The notes under the pieces: model-generated
Database searches by the model: none
What the model was told of the DNA's origin: nothing
The model's input: only the letters and a program-made list of their open reading frames with translations
Shown here: in pieces, positions 1-11,178 of the stretch
How the letters are laid out: every line of letters begins with the position of its first letter
Numbering within the stretch: the first letter of the stretch is position 1
Assembly (NCBI GenBank): GCA_007026445.1
Contig: VDMD01000014.1
Span: forward strand, 186,001 to 250,000
Length of the DNA stretch: 64,000 bases
Source of the DNA: Schizophyllum amplum
Taxonomy: Eukaryota; Basidiomycota; Agaricomycetes; Agaricales; Schizophyllaceae
Reading direction: 5' to 3'
Program-made: the position numbers and the translations under genes

Positions 1-508
1 TTTGCAGGTTGTGCACGGTGCGCCTCATGACCTGCAAGGTCTCGTCCTTCTTTGACCCTTTATCTGACATGCCCGAGTTGTCCACCTCGGCTTGTAGTAG
101 CTTGGACTGGATGTCGCGCAGCAGGTGCTCGAAGTGAGTGATGTCCTTCGCCTTGTTGTCTATGGCAGCTCTGATACGTCGTTCAGCTCTTTGCTCGCTC
201 ACTATCAGCAAGGCATCCATTTCCAGCTGCTGTTTCTTGTGGCTCGCTTCTGCGTCGCGCAATCTGTCCTCGCGTCGCTTTGCATTCTTGAATTCGGACC
301 GGAATGTAGCGTCGGCCGTCTTCAGCTGCCTGTTCTCGCGTTCGAGCACCCGGTTTCGGTTGCTCAGTGATTGTATCTTGTGCTCTGCGTCGCTCAGGGG
401 TGGGACATTCTCTTGGCCCGGCGCCTTTTCTGCCTTTGCTGCCTTAGCTGCACGCATCTTTGTAGTACGTTCTCTGTTCAATTTCGTCTTCCCCTTCGCT
501 AATGCCAT
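1..508 (-). CDS. Coiled-coil protein, N-terminal part (cut by window edge)
   Basis: An open minus-strand frame starts with ATG at 508 and runs without a stop to the window edge, giving about 169 visible residues. The N-terminus is very basic and Ala/Lys-rich (MALAKGKTKLNRERTTKMRA). It is followed by a long charged helix with heptad-like spacing of Leu and Ile (SNRNRVLERENRQLKTAD and onwards), typical of a coiled coil. There is no signal peptide or membrane segment. I do not recognise the family. The composition suggests a nuclear or cytoskeletal scaffold-type protein, but that is only inference. The C-terminal part and any catalytic domain lie outside the window. Confidence 0.6.
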   Translation of the reverse strand, partial: MALAKGKTKLNRERTTKMRAAKAAKAEKAPGQENVPPLSDAEHKIQSLSNRNRVLERENRQLKTADATFRSEFKNAKRREDRLRDAEASHKKQQLEMDALLIVSEQRAERRIRAAIDNKAKDITHFEHLLRDIQSKLLQAEVDNSGMSDKGSKKDETLQVMRRTVHNLQ

Positions 509-1584
509 GTTGATAGCTGCAGGGTTAGCTGGAATCGATAGGTCTGTGCAGATATAGCTCACCTAAAGCCCGCTACAGGCTGTTCTAGTGCAGGGAGGCG
601 AGCGGATAGACGTCGTTAGGAATGTAGCGTCGTTGCTACGGCAAGCCGTTCGTTTGTGAGTCTCACGTGACATGATCACGCTAGCAGCGATTGCCTCATG
701 TGGACATATGGGTGGTATCGCACTCGAGCTCCTTGGGCATTGATTACTCTGGATGGATGGGTACCATAACTTATTCCATGTCTGTTCTCGTCATTTGGAA
801 GGCGTTCGAGGAGCCGATCACAAATATCTTTACTAGATCTCCGGATTCCTACATCCGAGCAGACCATTGACCAAATACTTAACTTTTAGCTCTTCAGAGA
901 GGTCGATATAGTAGTCAAACCAAGTTTCCGCACCATCCGAAAGCTCAATTCAAGTCAGAGTGGAGGCCCAAGACCAAACCATCCATCAGCAAACTTTTGG
1001 AGGCCGGAAGGCTTTGCCAAACAAGGACAAGCTGTCCGGTTTGAGAACCGCGGGTGCCCACCACCATCACCAAGCTTAATTTGCGATATTCGAATTCAAT
1101 GAAAGTATTGTACACGTACCCGGCCCCCATTGACGGTGACTGTCTCCCGCCAGCCTGCGTACACACATAGAGCGCCATGACTGTAATCAAGGCGGGCGTC
1201 CCACTCGAACGGCTGCATAGCGAAGACGTATAGCGGCTCAACTGAAACTCATGACCATCTATCTACCTGACTTCAGCCTCAGGATAATCATGTACGAGGG
1301 CTTGACAGGACCGACGGTCATCGCCGCCCTCTTGGATGTGCCGGGTCTTCCGAGTCGGACTGTCCGGCATCGAACGGACCTCACAGAACGCTTGTGCCAG
1401 TCGGGTCCAAGTTGTGCGACATCTCGAGCATGTCGTCGGCATCGTGCTTGAATCCAGAACTCAACGTGTGCCACAGACCCTGGAGGCAGCGCGAGGCGAC
1501 GGGCGCGCATGCTAGATGAATGACTGACGTAGACTGGCGGCGTGTTTCTCGAACGTCCGCTCCGGTCGCACGCAGGCGCCGACA
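509..1584. other. Gene-poor stretch with possible decayed minus-strand exons
   Basis: No convincing complete gene is visible. On the minus strand two short stretches look protein-like: one around 1390-1470 reads ...HDADDMLEMSHNLDPTGTS and one around 1130-1230 reads ...MQPFEWDARLDYSHGALC. Splice-like GT/AG signals lie between them, but I could not join them into one uninterrupted frame. They may be remnants of a decayed gene or exons of an unrecognised one. Confidence 0.2.
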
Positions 1585-1593
1585 ACATATAAA
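1585..1593 (+). promoter_or_regulatory. TATA-like element upstream of the F-box gene
   Basis: CATATAAAG lies about 85 bp upstream of the first ATG (1677) of the F-box gene. That distance fits a TATA box followed by a short 5' leader with no earlier ATG. Confidence 0.45.
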
Positions 1594-1676
1594 GCGGTGT
1601 CTAGGCTACGCCAGCCGCGCTCAGTTGCCCTCTGCACGTTGCTCATCCTTGCCCGCATCCCATTCGATTCCGACCG

Positions 1677-3271
1677 ATGCGGCTGCAAACGAACGTGGCG
1701 AAGTCGCAGGTATTCCAGGTGAGTTGCCCAAAGGTTGACTACATATATAGATTCCAGCCTGATATTGTTTTCTTGCGCAGTTATCACGCCTACCGGAGTG
1801 CAAACTATGCGGTCGGTCTGCGTGTCCATCGTGTACCCGACCAATCGACATTCGCGGCCGATACGCGCCTACCATCCCACTTGATGCCTGGTGTAACGAT
1901 GGCGCTGTCCTCGGGCACAGGAGAGTCGACATCAATCAAATTGTCGCCAACCTTCAGGGCGATGTATGTCTTCTCAGGCGCTCTATATGCGATGAGGGGA
2001 GCAGAGACCAGGTGATAGAGCTATGCGAGCAGCTCGAGCGCTTCCGGCTTCAATGCCTGGCTCTCCTCGCACCAATCCGCGCTCTTCCTAGCGAGATACT
2101 TTCCGAGATATTCCACCACGTCAAAGCTAGCTCAGCCGCCAACGGTGTTCGACCCAACGCGCGCGATGTGACCGTGGCTTTGACATTCGTCTGCCGCAGA
2201 TGGCGCGCTGTAGCCGCCGCAGACCGCCGCCTCTGGACATGCATCGACGCTAGCTACTCGCGCACGCAGCCGGCGCACCCTCTCATTACGCAGCGCATAC
2301 TCGCGTACTCCAGTGATCTCCCTCTCGATGTCCGTCTCTGGCTGCCGTCGCACACCGGAGCGCTCGCAGATGCGCATGCAGCACTATGCTCGCACCATCG
2401 ACGGTGGCGGCGCGTAGACGCTGACGTGTTCCGCTTTGGTGCGTTTCTCGGGAGGCATGGTCCGGCTGGCGGTATGCCGCTGCTGGAACACCTTCTCGTG
2501 CACAACAGCCACACAGAAGAAGAGGAGCTCGCGCACGTGTTGCCAGCACCGCGGCTACGAAGCCTGGCATTGCATTCGCCTTGGCCCTTTCTCTGCGCCC
2601 CCACTACACCTTGGACGCAACTGACGGCGTATTCGGGGCCCGCTGTCGTTGATGGCTTAGTCGTGTTGCCGCTGCTCGTAAACGTGGAAACATGCGATCT
2701 GTTAGGCAGAATGGAGGACGCAGGGGACGCATGGGATGAGGCGGTGGAACTGCCACGATTGTACGCTCTGCGCGTGAGCGACGCCGCGTATCTGCGCTCA
2801 GTCGCTGCTCCGAACCTCGAGGTGTGCGCAGTGCCTCCGGATCGCAGGAGCTTTTCGAGCACTGTTGCTTTTCTGGAGCGGTCGCGCTGCGCTTCGCTGA
2901 CTGAGCTTCGATGTGGGCCCGTCGATTGCGCCGAGCTTCACTCCATCGTAACGGTCGCACCGAGGCTGAAGACCCTGGGCGTTTTCCTGGAAGCGCCGGG
3001 GCGCATTAGAAGTCTCGCCTTCATCGTAGAATGCAGGAAAGCCCTCGCACAAATCGACACGCTCGACTTTTACCTGCGCGCGCCGATGAAGGATCCTGGT
3101 GCGTGGCGACATAAGCTTCTTCATGCAGTGAAAAAGGGGGATATGCCTTGTCCGGCTCGTATCCGTATATTCGGTGTGGGTTACGACGAAGGCGTGGGTT
3201 CTGCATCCAGTTCAGGAGTTCGCGTGGAAACCTATCATGACTTGCACAACGAGCCTTTTGTCGACTTTTGA
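1677..3271 (+). CDS. F-box domain protein with degenerate LRR-like C-terminal region
   Basis: There are two exons, 1677-1718 and 1781-3271, separated by a 62-bp intron (GTGAGT...GCGCAG); the join gives 510 residues. The start is the first ATG after a TATA-like box. The N-terminal part has a small Cys cluster (CKLCGRSACPSC). It is followed by the helix and F-box seen in basidiomycete F-box families (LAPIRALPSEILSEIFHHV, then VCRRWRAVAAADRRLWTCID). The remaining ~350 residues contain irregular Leu-rich segments such as LPRLYALRVSDAAYL, as expected for the substrate-recognition half of an SCF ubiquitin-ligase adaptor. F-box proteins bind Skp1 through the F-box. The substrate cannot be inferred. 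Many such genes are expanded and poorly conserved in agaricomycetes. Confidence 0.8.
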
Positions 3272-3519
3272 TCTTCGCTATGTATATCTAATTCATTCAA
3301 CGACACCGCTCTATCATAGTCACTCGTAACTTCTCCCCTCTTCCTCAAACATTAGTACTAACATATGCATATAATCTCTCGGATACTTACATACAGAATC
3401 GAACGACGAGCCCTTTTTCTCCCCCATCTCCTGATAATCACGCCTAGAGAGGTGCAGTTAGAAACTTAAAAGGTATAGCTGCGTTCGTTTTATTGGCTTA
3501 CGGTAGTGTCAGATAAAAC

Positions 3520-5150
3520 TTAGAGATCGTCATGGACGACATCCAGTTCCCCGACGCGGAAAAATAACTTTACGCCGGCGGCAGCCATGATGCGCATGCG
3601 GGCCGTAATTTGCGGCTCGACACGGAGATTGGAATCCGTGCAATGGACGTTGATATAGCGAAGAGGCGAAGCGGGGGATGTCTCCGAGGTGATCTTGGCG
3701 GGGCCATCGACCGAAAGCGCCTTGGTAGATGCGAACTCGTTCGACAGAGGCGGATCGTTTCGTCTAGGCACTGTTCTCGAGCGAATCATCTGCATGAAGG
3801 ACTCCGCGGAAAACGAAGCAGGACAGGTGACGTGGAGCCGCTCGAGTACCGGCACTGGTGGCAACTGGGCTTGCGATGCTCCCTCCCCCGTCTGCTCGTC
3901 CGCATTCCCGTCAGATTCTGTATCAGTCAACGCTGCAGCTTATCAGTATCAGCAGCTTGCTCGCTCGACGAAGGTGACTCGCCTTCATCTAGGGCTAGCA
4001 ACTCGAGAAGCCGATCCGTGACGGTGCCGTCGGTGCGTGAATCTATCCATAGATCCCTCAGGTGGGGGATCTCGCGCAGACAGGATGTTAGATCGACATC
4101 TGGAATGGGGACGTTGATCAAGGCTAGTTGCTGTAGATTTGGCCGCCCTGTTGCGCCGGCAGACATGTCATCCTGTCTCGAGCGCCTCAGCATCTTGAGG
4201 AACTCCTCGGACGGCGTCCACTTTGTTGTAGAGGTAGTCTTGTCCTGCATGATCTGCACATCGCGTAGCGAGGGCAGGATGAGCATCCCGAAGAGCCGCG
4301 CGAGAAGATAGAGATCTGTGCGCGTGGCTTCCATATTGACAACTAGGCGCTCAAGACTGGGCAGGCGCACCGCGCTGCTATCCTTCGGTCCAGCACGGTA
4401 GGGAAAGGGGCCGTCCAAGTTTCCGATGACGTTGAGAGTGAGGAGAGCATGGCACTGGCTCAGTACGATGGGCATGTCCGGGAGATAGACGGTGTTCAGA
4501 GTGAGGATAGAGAGCTGGGGATACGGCAGGAAGAAGCGCGGGGCGCGATGATCGAAAGCGAACGCGCGAAGAGCTAGAGCTTGTACAAATATCTGAGACG
4601 CACCCGCCTGCTTGACGCTTTTGTCGAGGGTGAGCGAGACGAGGGACGATAAACGCCCGCGGAGATTGTCGAGGAACGGTAGAAGGTGCTGCGCGGTGTC
4701 GATGTGAAGGGACGCCCATCTGTGGACATGTTCCTCCGCGGCCTGAAGAGCGCGTACATCTGTCTGGTCAACCTGAGTGAACATGCCGGTGAGGTGGATG
4801 TGCAGGGCGGGATATCCAAGCGAACGCTGTAAAGAAAGTGTGACAAGGGCCATTTGGTTGTCGTGAGCGCGTGGAGATGAGGGTATCATCCGGCTCGAGA
4901 CGGATATTGGGATTGTGTTCCAAAGATCCGGCGTTGAAATCACCACGTCTCGCCAGGGACTGCAGATGGAGCTGAGCAGGACGGCGGGGAAGCGGTCCGA
5001 GAAGGGATGTTCATTGCCGTCCGTGAACGCGGATGGTGTGAAGACCAATTTATGGTACTGCCTGAATATCGATTGCAGCAATTCTGTTGGAATAGCGGTG
5101 CTTGGACGGCCTGCAGTGGCATTGTTTTCTGATTGCAGAGTCGTGGCCAT
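3520..5150 (-). CDS. F-box-like protein; frame changes near 3,900-3,980
   Basis: The main frame runs from ATG 5150 to a stop at 3927 (407 residues). It begins with an F-box-like segment (IPTELLQSIFRQY, then SSICSPWRDVVISTPDLWNTI), followed by Leu-rich segments (LPSLERLVVNMEATRTDLYLL). A second frame, 3930-3520, clearly continues the same kind of protein (LPPVPVLERLHVTCPASFSAESFMQMIRSR...), so the two are probably one gene. I could not find a clean GT-AG intron that joins them in phase. The obvious donor GTCACC with acceptor ATACAG gives the wrong phase. A weak intron starting at GTTGAC, or a frameshift, are both possible. The likely role is that of an SCF adaptor, by family. It is divergently arranged with the next gene. 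Confidence 0.6.
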
Positions 5151-5501
5151 TGGCTACGGCTTTGGCCCGAGATCTTCGAATTAACTGCACAGGTGGTTCT
5201 CAGATATATCATTCCAAGTACTATGGGTGGTCCTGACCGTCTTATCGACGTAGGCTGGAGAGCTTCGTGATTCTCGCAGACGTTTAGCAGATGGAGGTCT
5301 GGATGAAGTTGAACAATGACGCGCGTCGCCGGCCCGACCATGCCCCTTCGGCATCTTCCGGCGCGATACTACCCCAATTTGCATTGCAATTGTTGGCCTC
5401 AACGTTGACCTTGCGTTGGACTGCCAACTGGCTGAAGCAGTTCACTCCCTACATGCTGCGGTGAAGATCAAGCAACCTTTCATTTGGATAACAGCTCGAA
5501 G
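5151..5501. other. Divergent intergenic region
   Basis: This is a 351-bp spacer between the minus-strand F-box gene (ATG 5150) and the plus-strand gene starting at 5502. It presumably holds both promoters. I see no clear TATA box or repeat in it. Confidence 0.3.
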
Positions 5502-6868
5502 ATGATTCTGTAGGTCAAGCTTGTTTTGGCGGCAGCAGTCGCACTTAGCTTCCTTATACAGCCCAGACACTTGCGACGATCTGCTTTGCTCATGTATGAC
5601 GCCTCGAGAACTCTTCCGATACTCCTTAACATGCAGAGACGGAAGAAGGGCTGTGACATCGTATCGCCAACGCGCGTACAACCTCAAGAAAACGATGGGG
5701 CGTTTTATGTCAGGCGACGAGGTCGATCGCTTCCAGCTCCTCCAAAGTGAGACGGGGACAGTCATCTCCGGATCTGTCGCTCTGCAGTATCTCGGCCGAT
5801 ATGATTTCACCGCTTCAGACCTCGATATCTATACCGAACATCGCTACGCAGAGCAAGTCTGCGATTTCCTTGTCGGCCTTGGATACCATTATCAGCCACG
5901 CACGAACCAGCACCTCTCCTTCACCGCCCAACTCACGCGCGACGAAGTACAGGGCGCCCACCTCGGGGGATTCATGATGCCAGGAGCATACAGCTCGAAC
6001 TCCATGTGTGGCGCCTACAACTTCGTCAAACCAAACAATGACGACGTCGTCATCCAGTTGATCACTGCGCGTATAGCCGTGATGGACATAATTCTGGACT
6101 TCCACTCGAGTACGTTCGCACCCTTGATCATGTCGCGTAGCTATCTCACGTTTCGCCAGCCGTCGTCATGAACGTGATCACGCATAGGAATGCGTACTCC
6201 CTGTATCCTTACGAGACATTCGAGGAAAGAAGAGCGCTGACCGCGCGCAAAACTCCTGCGCGTCGCGAGCAGGTGGCCTTCGCCAAATATCGCGAGCGCG
6301 GCTGGCGAATCCGCAGCTCAGTGAACGCATCTGAGGCGTTCGACCCTACCCAGGAGTTTAGCGAGGGTACACGCCGCGTCGGCGACGAGATGACTTGGGT
6401 TCTTCCCCTCGACCAGACTGGACGGCATGGGGCCCTCGCCATCGACACCTTGCCAGGGAATTCCTGGTATTTGATATATCTTGAGCGCTTCCTCTCGGAC
6501 TCGGGACGAGAGATGCGCAGCTATGCGAAGATGATGCGACAGCGTGTGGTACTGGAAGGCGATGAGTGGCGACAGGCTTACACGTTCGCGACCGATGCAC
6601 ATTACACGGCCTTCAGAGCTGAGATACAGCGAATTCAACCTGATGAGTCGAGGTGCGAGGTCTTCCCAGCGTTACTATCAGTACTCACATTTGGCCCAGG
6701 CAAACTGATGCAGACGTCGTCTGTGCCGTCGAGGCGTCATATCGCAAGATAATCGTGACCAACGAGGACGACGAGTCTGATGACGACTTTAGCGTCATTT
6801 TGCAGGCTGTATCGGACTATGAGAGACACATCTTCCGTAGGTACAGCAACGTCGACGAAGCAGAATGA
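5502..6868 (+). CDS. Basidiomycete family protein with F-box-like N-terminus and nucleotidyltransferase-like motif
   Basis: Four exons (5502-5509, 5562-6109, 6160-6652, 6700-6868) join in frame to give 405 residues. The introns are 52, 50 and 47 bp and start GTAGGT, GTACGT and GTGCGA. Exon 1 supplies only the first 8 coding bases. The N-terminal MTPRELFRYSLTCR resembles an F-box-type helix pair. Residues ~70-100 read SGSVALQYL, a spacer, then SDLDIY. This fits the hG[GS]-x(n)-DhDh signature of minimal nucleotidyltransferase folds. Downstream, FHSTVVMNVITHRNAYSLYP is the hallmark of a large uncharacterised agaricomycete family that I recognise only by pattern. The C-terminus is acidic (NEDDESDDDF). 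No function is established. Nucleotidyltransferase activity is my inference. Confidence 0.75.
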
Positions 6869-7739
6869 AAATGAGCAAGAAGGACAGCAGCATATTGTTG
6901 CACCATGTACTCATCATGAAGTAGAGATATCTTCTTGATGCTTGTCCCAGATACATGCCTGTGGAAGAAAGCATCTGTGTACATTTGCGGTGGTCCGTGG
7001 GCGCCATTGATTTCCATTGTGCCGGTGAGGAAATTGGGGCCCTGCACGTCATCAAATTGAGGCACGTGATTTTCCCTCGTGGTTCACCGCGTGTAAGTAC
7101 TCGATAATCAATACCAGTCAACAACGGCGTCTCTTTCGTCAAATTGCAATTCGAGTGTCCTCATCTTTCCTTGAGTAATCACAAACTTGGACTGTTGAGT
7201 CGCAGGAAGGATTTCGAGGCGTGAAAAGACAGGCATGCAGCACAGTGCCGAACCGTCGCAATCGTGTGTACTTTCAACGGAGAACGAAACAAACGCCAGC
7301 TCCGTCATATCTCATGATTGTGTCGTCCGCCGTCCCGCTCATTAATTGACAGCTTCACTAATGACCAGCGGCCCGTTCCATTGACTTCATCTTTCTCCAG
7401 CTGACATCGCCGCCGTTTGAGACGACATGCCTGCTGCATTCTGTCCAACCTACCCCGTTCATTTCTCCGTTGTTGAACTTTCGCCTGCACCTGGCCTGCA
7501 CCGTCCATGCGTCCCAGTCTCCCAGATGCGTCCTCGCGCCATCCTTGGCTTCGCGCAGCGGCCCGTTGCCAGGCACATGGTGATCAGGTTCATGAAAGCT
7601 CGTCGGGTTGCCGCCGGCAGCTGACGCCTCGCCCGCCTTTGGCGCCCGTGGTATATCCGTGAGTGTACTTATATGACCGGCGAGGGATCGCGAGAATCCA
7701 TTCAATACCCATCCCTCTTCTGGTCTCATCTTCTTAGCT
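6869..7739. other. Intergenic region
   Basis: No gene, tRNA or repeat is recognisable here. The last 80 bp contain a TATA-like ACTTATATGACC at about 7668, roughly 70 bp before the pectinesterase ATG, which probably belongs to that gene's promoter. Confidence 0.3.
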
Positions 7740-9174
7740 ATGTCGCGCAGCTGGTTTACTTCATTCGTTTCCATCACCTTCGTTTCCTCGCTCGTGCTCG
7801 CAGCGTCGCGTACCGACCCGCCATCGGGCGCTATAGTCGTTCCGGATGATTATTCCACCGTTCAAGCTGCGATCGACTCGCTCGACGACTCTTCCGACGC
7901 GGTGATCTTCATCAATCCCGGCACGTACAAGGAGCAGGTGTACATCGAGCGCAACGGTCCACTCACTGTATGTCTTTCTCGTATTTATCATTGCCACGCG
8001 TATCTTCACTCTAACGCACTCGAATAGATCTACGGCTACACCGAGGACACAGCCGACTACCAGAACAACGAGGTCACGATAACCTACGGCTTGGACGCCA
8101 CAGCAGCGGGCTCGAACGACGCGAGTGGCACCCTGCGCGTACATAGCGACAACGTCGCCATCTACAACATCGACATCGTGAACTCCTTCGGCTCTGGGTC
8201 GCAGGCGATCGCTGTTAGCCAGTATGGTAGCCAGGTTGGGTTCTATGGCTGCGGAATGTACGGCTACCAGGACACGCTGCTCGCGGTGCGTATTATCGTA
8301 TACGTTTAAGGTGGAAGGACTGATTCTGACGATCTGGCTATAGAACGTAGGAACACAGGTCTATTTGAAGGGATACATTGAGGTGCGATGTCTCTGCTTG
8401 TATCCACTATATACGTCTCTGACTATGTATCATTGCGTAGGGCGCGACGGACTTCATCTTTGGGCAACTCGCATCGGCGTACTTCGGTGGGAACACCATC
8501 GGTGCGTTTTGAATACTCACGCGTGAGATCATCGCTAATGTACCAAAACTCATCCAGCGGTGCGCGGCAAGGGATGGATTACCGCGAGCGGACGCCAGTC
8601 AGATGACGGAGGCAGCTGTGCGTTCGCTCGAATATCATGCAGCCGTTTCATTGACATGCATATGCGGCTGCACCAGACGTTTTCAACAAGAACACGATTG
8701 TCCTTGCTGACAACGCTGACTCGAACACGGCGGGTAACTTCTACCTCGGTAGGCCATGGAGAGGCAAGTCTTTTCATTTTCTTTCTTTAATCTGCGGCTC
8801 ACTTGTCCGATTCTGTAGAATACGCCAAGTGAGTGCACGAACATGTAACCAAAATTGCGGTATCTCATGCAGTACCTAGGGTCATCTTCATGAACACCGA
8901 CATCCAGGGTGAGCGCTTGTCCTTCTTCGCGTCCCTCCTACTTCGGCCGCTTACGTGCCACTTCCCAGCCGACATCAACCCTGCCCTCTGGTCCATCTGG
9001 AACAGCGGCGACGAGCGCACCGGCCACGTCACCTTCGCTGATTATGGCACGTCAGGCGTATCTGGCATTAAGCGTCCATCTTTCGCGAAGGAGCTGAGCA
9101 GCCAAAGCTACTCGATCTCGACGTGCGTGGGCAGCGACTACGCGGACTGGGTGGACTCAGAGTACTTTGTTTGA
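7740..9174 (+). CDS. Pectin methylesterase (carbohydrate esterase family 8), nine exons
   Basis: The exons are 7740-7967, 8028-8285, 8344-8382, 8441-8501, 8558-8617, 8677-8763, 8819-8828, 8880-8908 and 8969-9174, totalling 325 residues in frame. The protein starts with a hydrophobic secretion signal (FVSITFVSSLVLAAS). The CE8 landmarks follow in order: GTYKEQVYI, the Gln-containing YQDTLLA, GATDFIFGQ with the catalytic Asp, then LGRPWREYAKVIFMNTD. Pectinesterases remove methyl groups from homogalacturonan outside the cell, exposing it to polygalacturonases and lyases. Intron 6 appears to use a GC donor (GCAAGT), and exon 7 is only 10 bp. All key residues are present, so the gene looks functional. 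The 3' end of this gene seems to be copied, decayed, at 10,997-11,041. Confidence 0.93.
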
Positions 9175-9301
9175 GGGAAGGGCCTAGGAGGCTTCCCGCA
9201 GGTCGGTACAAGCCATCTTCATTGCGGTGAATATTTGTGTATCAGTACCAATATGAGACTTGTTCTGTTGAAGTTCATGGGAGGATCTATTCTATAGTTC
9301 T

Positions 9302-10370
9302 TCACGAGCTCGTTTCCCTAAGATCTTTCTTGAGGTCGTCCGGGATCAATGGCTCGACGTCCTGCCAAGAGGGCGCGGGCATGCGATAGACGTCGCCGAT
9401 GGTGCCGTACGAGATATCGCCCATGCGCGCGACGGGCTTGTATTTCTGCACGTCGAGAGCGCCCTTCTCATTAAGAAGAGAGCGACGTAGGTGAATATAC
9501 CTAGAGAGACACATGAAATAAGTGCGGGTCGCGCAAGCGGCAGAAAAAGCTGCACGAGCACACTTACTTGACCTCTCCAAGCACGTGCGTGTATAAGAGC
9601 GTGCCATCGCGCGGATGGCGCACCTCGTACTGGTGAAGAAACTGAGAGGCACATGAGCATGAAATAGAAAAAGGGCTAAAGCTCAAAGCACCTCGCATTC
9701 CATGGCAAACGCGCTCTCCTTGACGCGCGGCGCCTTCACGAGTTTCTGTAGCCATCGATGAGCGAAGACCAACGCTGGGTCAGCGCTTACTCACACTCGG
9801 CGCTTTGGTGAGTCCGGAGAAGCCCCATTCGCTGACACCGGGCGGTGCGGGGATGGCGGCTGCATGAGCGTTGACAACCCAAGGCTCACTAATGAGATTG
9901 ACGACAAAGCCATTATGGATATTCGCAAGGGTATCCTTCGTGCTCCCGCTCCCATCAATAGAGAACGCGACGCCCCCAGTCATGATGTTGAAAAAACTGC
10001 TTGTGTCAATCACCAGATGTGGAATACGAGTAGGAGGCGCTCACCTGAAGGGTGCTAGGTTGTCAATCCCGTCCGCCGAAGTAGTGGAGACGAAAGCAAT
10101 AGGCCGCGGGACGACACCGCTCTTCATGACGTTGTACAGATCCCTGAGATGTCTTCAGTGGGCGGAAAGGGTTCTACTCCATAATTCGCACCTAGGGGAG
10201 GTTGTGGACGGATCTACGCCCTTGAATGCGTCGTCCGCCTCCGTACCCTCCATCCACTTCTTCCCCTCTTCAGTTGCCGTGACGGGCGTGCCGTACTTCC
10301 ATTCGGGATGCGGCGGCTGGACGAACTCCGGTGTGCGAGATCGGAAAGGTGGAAGACTTTGGTTAGACAT
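9302..10370 (-). CDS. Flavin reductase-like FMN-binding split-barrel protein, copy A
   Basis: Six exons (10370-10192, 10143-10045, 9996-9795, 9745-9692, 9641-9568, 9500-9302) join in frame to give 268 residues. Landmarks of the flavin-reductase-like split-barrel family are SGVVPRPIAFVSTTSADGIDNLAPFSFFN, read across the junctions of exons 2 and 3, then NGFVVNLISEPWVVNAHA and the closing GDISYGTIGDVYRMPAPSW. Such proteins bind FMN and reduce or transfer flavin. The physiological substrate is unknown. There is no signal peptide, so a cytosolic location is likely. The gene is convergent with the pectinesterase, only 127 bp away, and has a close tandem paralogue (11179-12257) with the same exon layout. 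Confidence 0.85.
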
Positions 10371-10996
10371 AGTTGCAGACGCAGGGGAGAACTTGAGGTG
10401 GGACTCTACGATCTCTCCGATGAGTTATAGCTTCTCGGCGACGTCACTTGACTTCCGGACCGCGACACGTCGGACGCGGAGCTGGCTGACCAAGAACCAG
10501 TCCCCAGTAGAAGGCTTTGCTGTCATCGCAGGAAGACGCATGCGTAGTCGATGCGTAGTTATACGCAACGAAGGATCTCGACTGAGGAAGGCCAGCTACC
10601 GGATGAACCCGAAGTTGAACTTGGCAGGTGACTGTCACTCCGGGTGCGTTCAACGATATTTGGGAAACGACGAAGACGGACTATGAGCGTCAAGCAATCA
10701 TCTTTCGACGGGCAAAATTCCTGTATTGGCGAAGGATCGCTCATCGTCGTCTACGAGGAGACTCAAATGGTGATCACGGATCCGGGCAAGAGCTGTCACG
10801 TTTTGTCACGTGCTTCCTGTTTGGTTGATCTGCGTCACACCGCGCCTCCTTCTCGAAATGTCAGCCTGATGCCAGCGCACGGGGGATATGGCATACACAG
10901 CATAGAGTGCACGGGAGTGGGTCTCTCGTGATAACTGCAGACGGTTGCACGATGATATCCGGCTCGCTGATCCCTGTTTGATGTCCATGACGCTTG
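10371..10996. other. Duplicated upstream segment of flavin-reductase copy A
   Basis: No gene is visible. Two blocks, 10441-10473 and 10840-10906, resemble 12354-12389 and 12838-12896 upstream of copy B in the same order. This indicates that the tandem duplication extends well beyond the coding region. The sequence between the blocks has diverged. Confidence 0.4.
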
Positions 10997-11041
10997 AGCG
11001 ACGCCGCCGACGCGGCCTCGGGAATAAAGTACTTCGTCTGA
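10997..11041 (+). pseudogene. Remnant of pectinesterase 3' end
   Basis: This stretch can be read as SDAADAASGIKYFV-stop. It aligns with the end of the intact pectinesterase (SDYADWVDSEYFV-stop), both as DNA and in its position just before a flavin-reductase gene on the opposite strand. The following untranslated DNA also matches (CAGGTC..TACAA, then TGTATCAGTAC in both). The rest of the pectinesterase copy is not recognisable. Confidence 0.45.
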
Positions 11042-11178
11042 AGGGCGTGAGAGATTTTCCACAGGTCAATACAAAGTCATATAAGGATAACGACAAATAG
11101 GTGTATCAGTACAAGTATCAGATTCGTTGCGTTGTGTAGTTTATGGTGAGAGAACTTGACTTCATCCTATTGATACAT

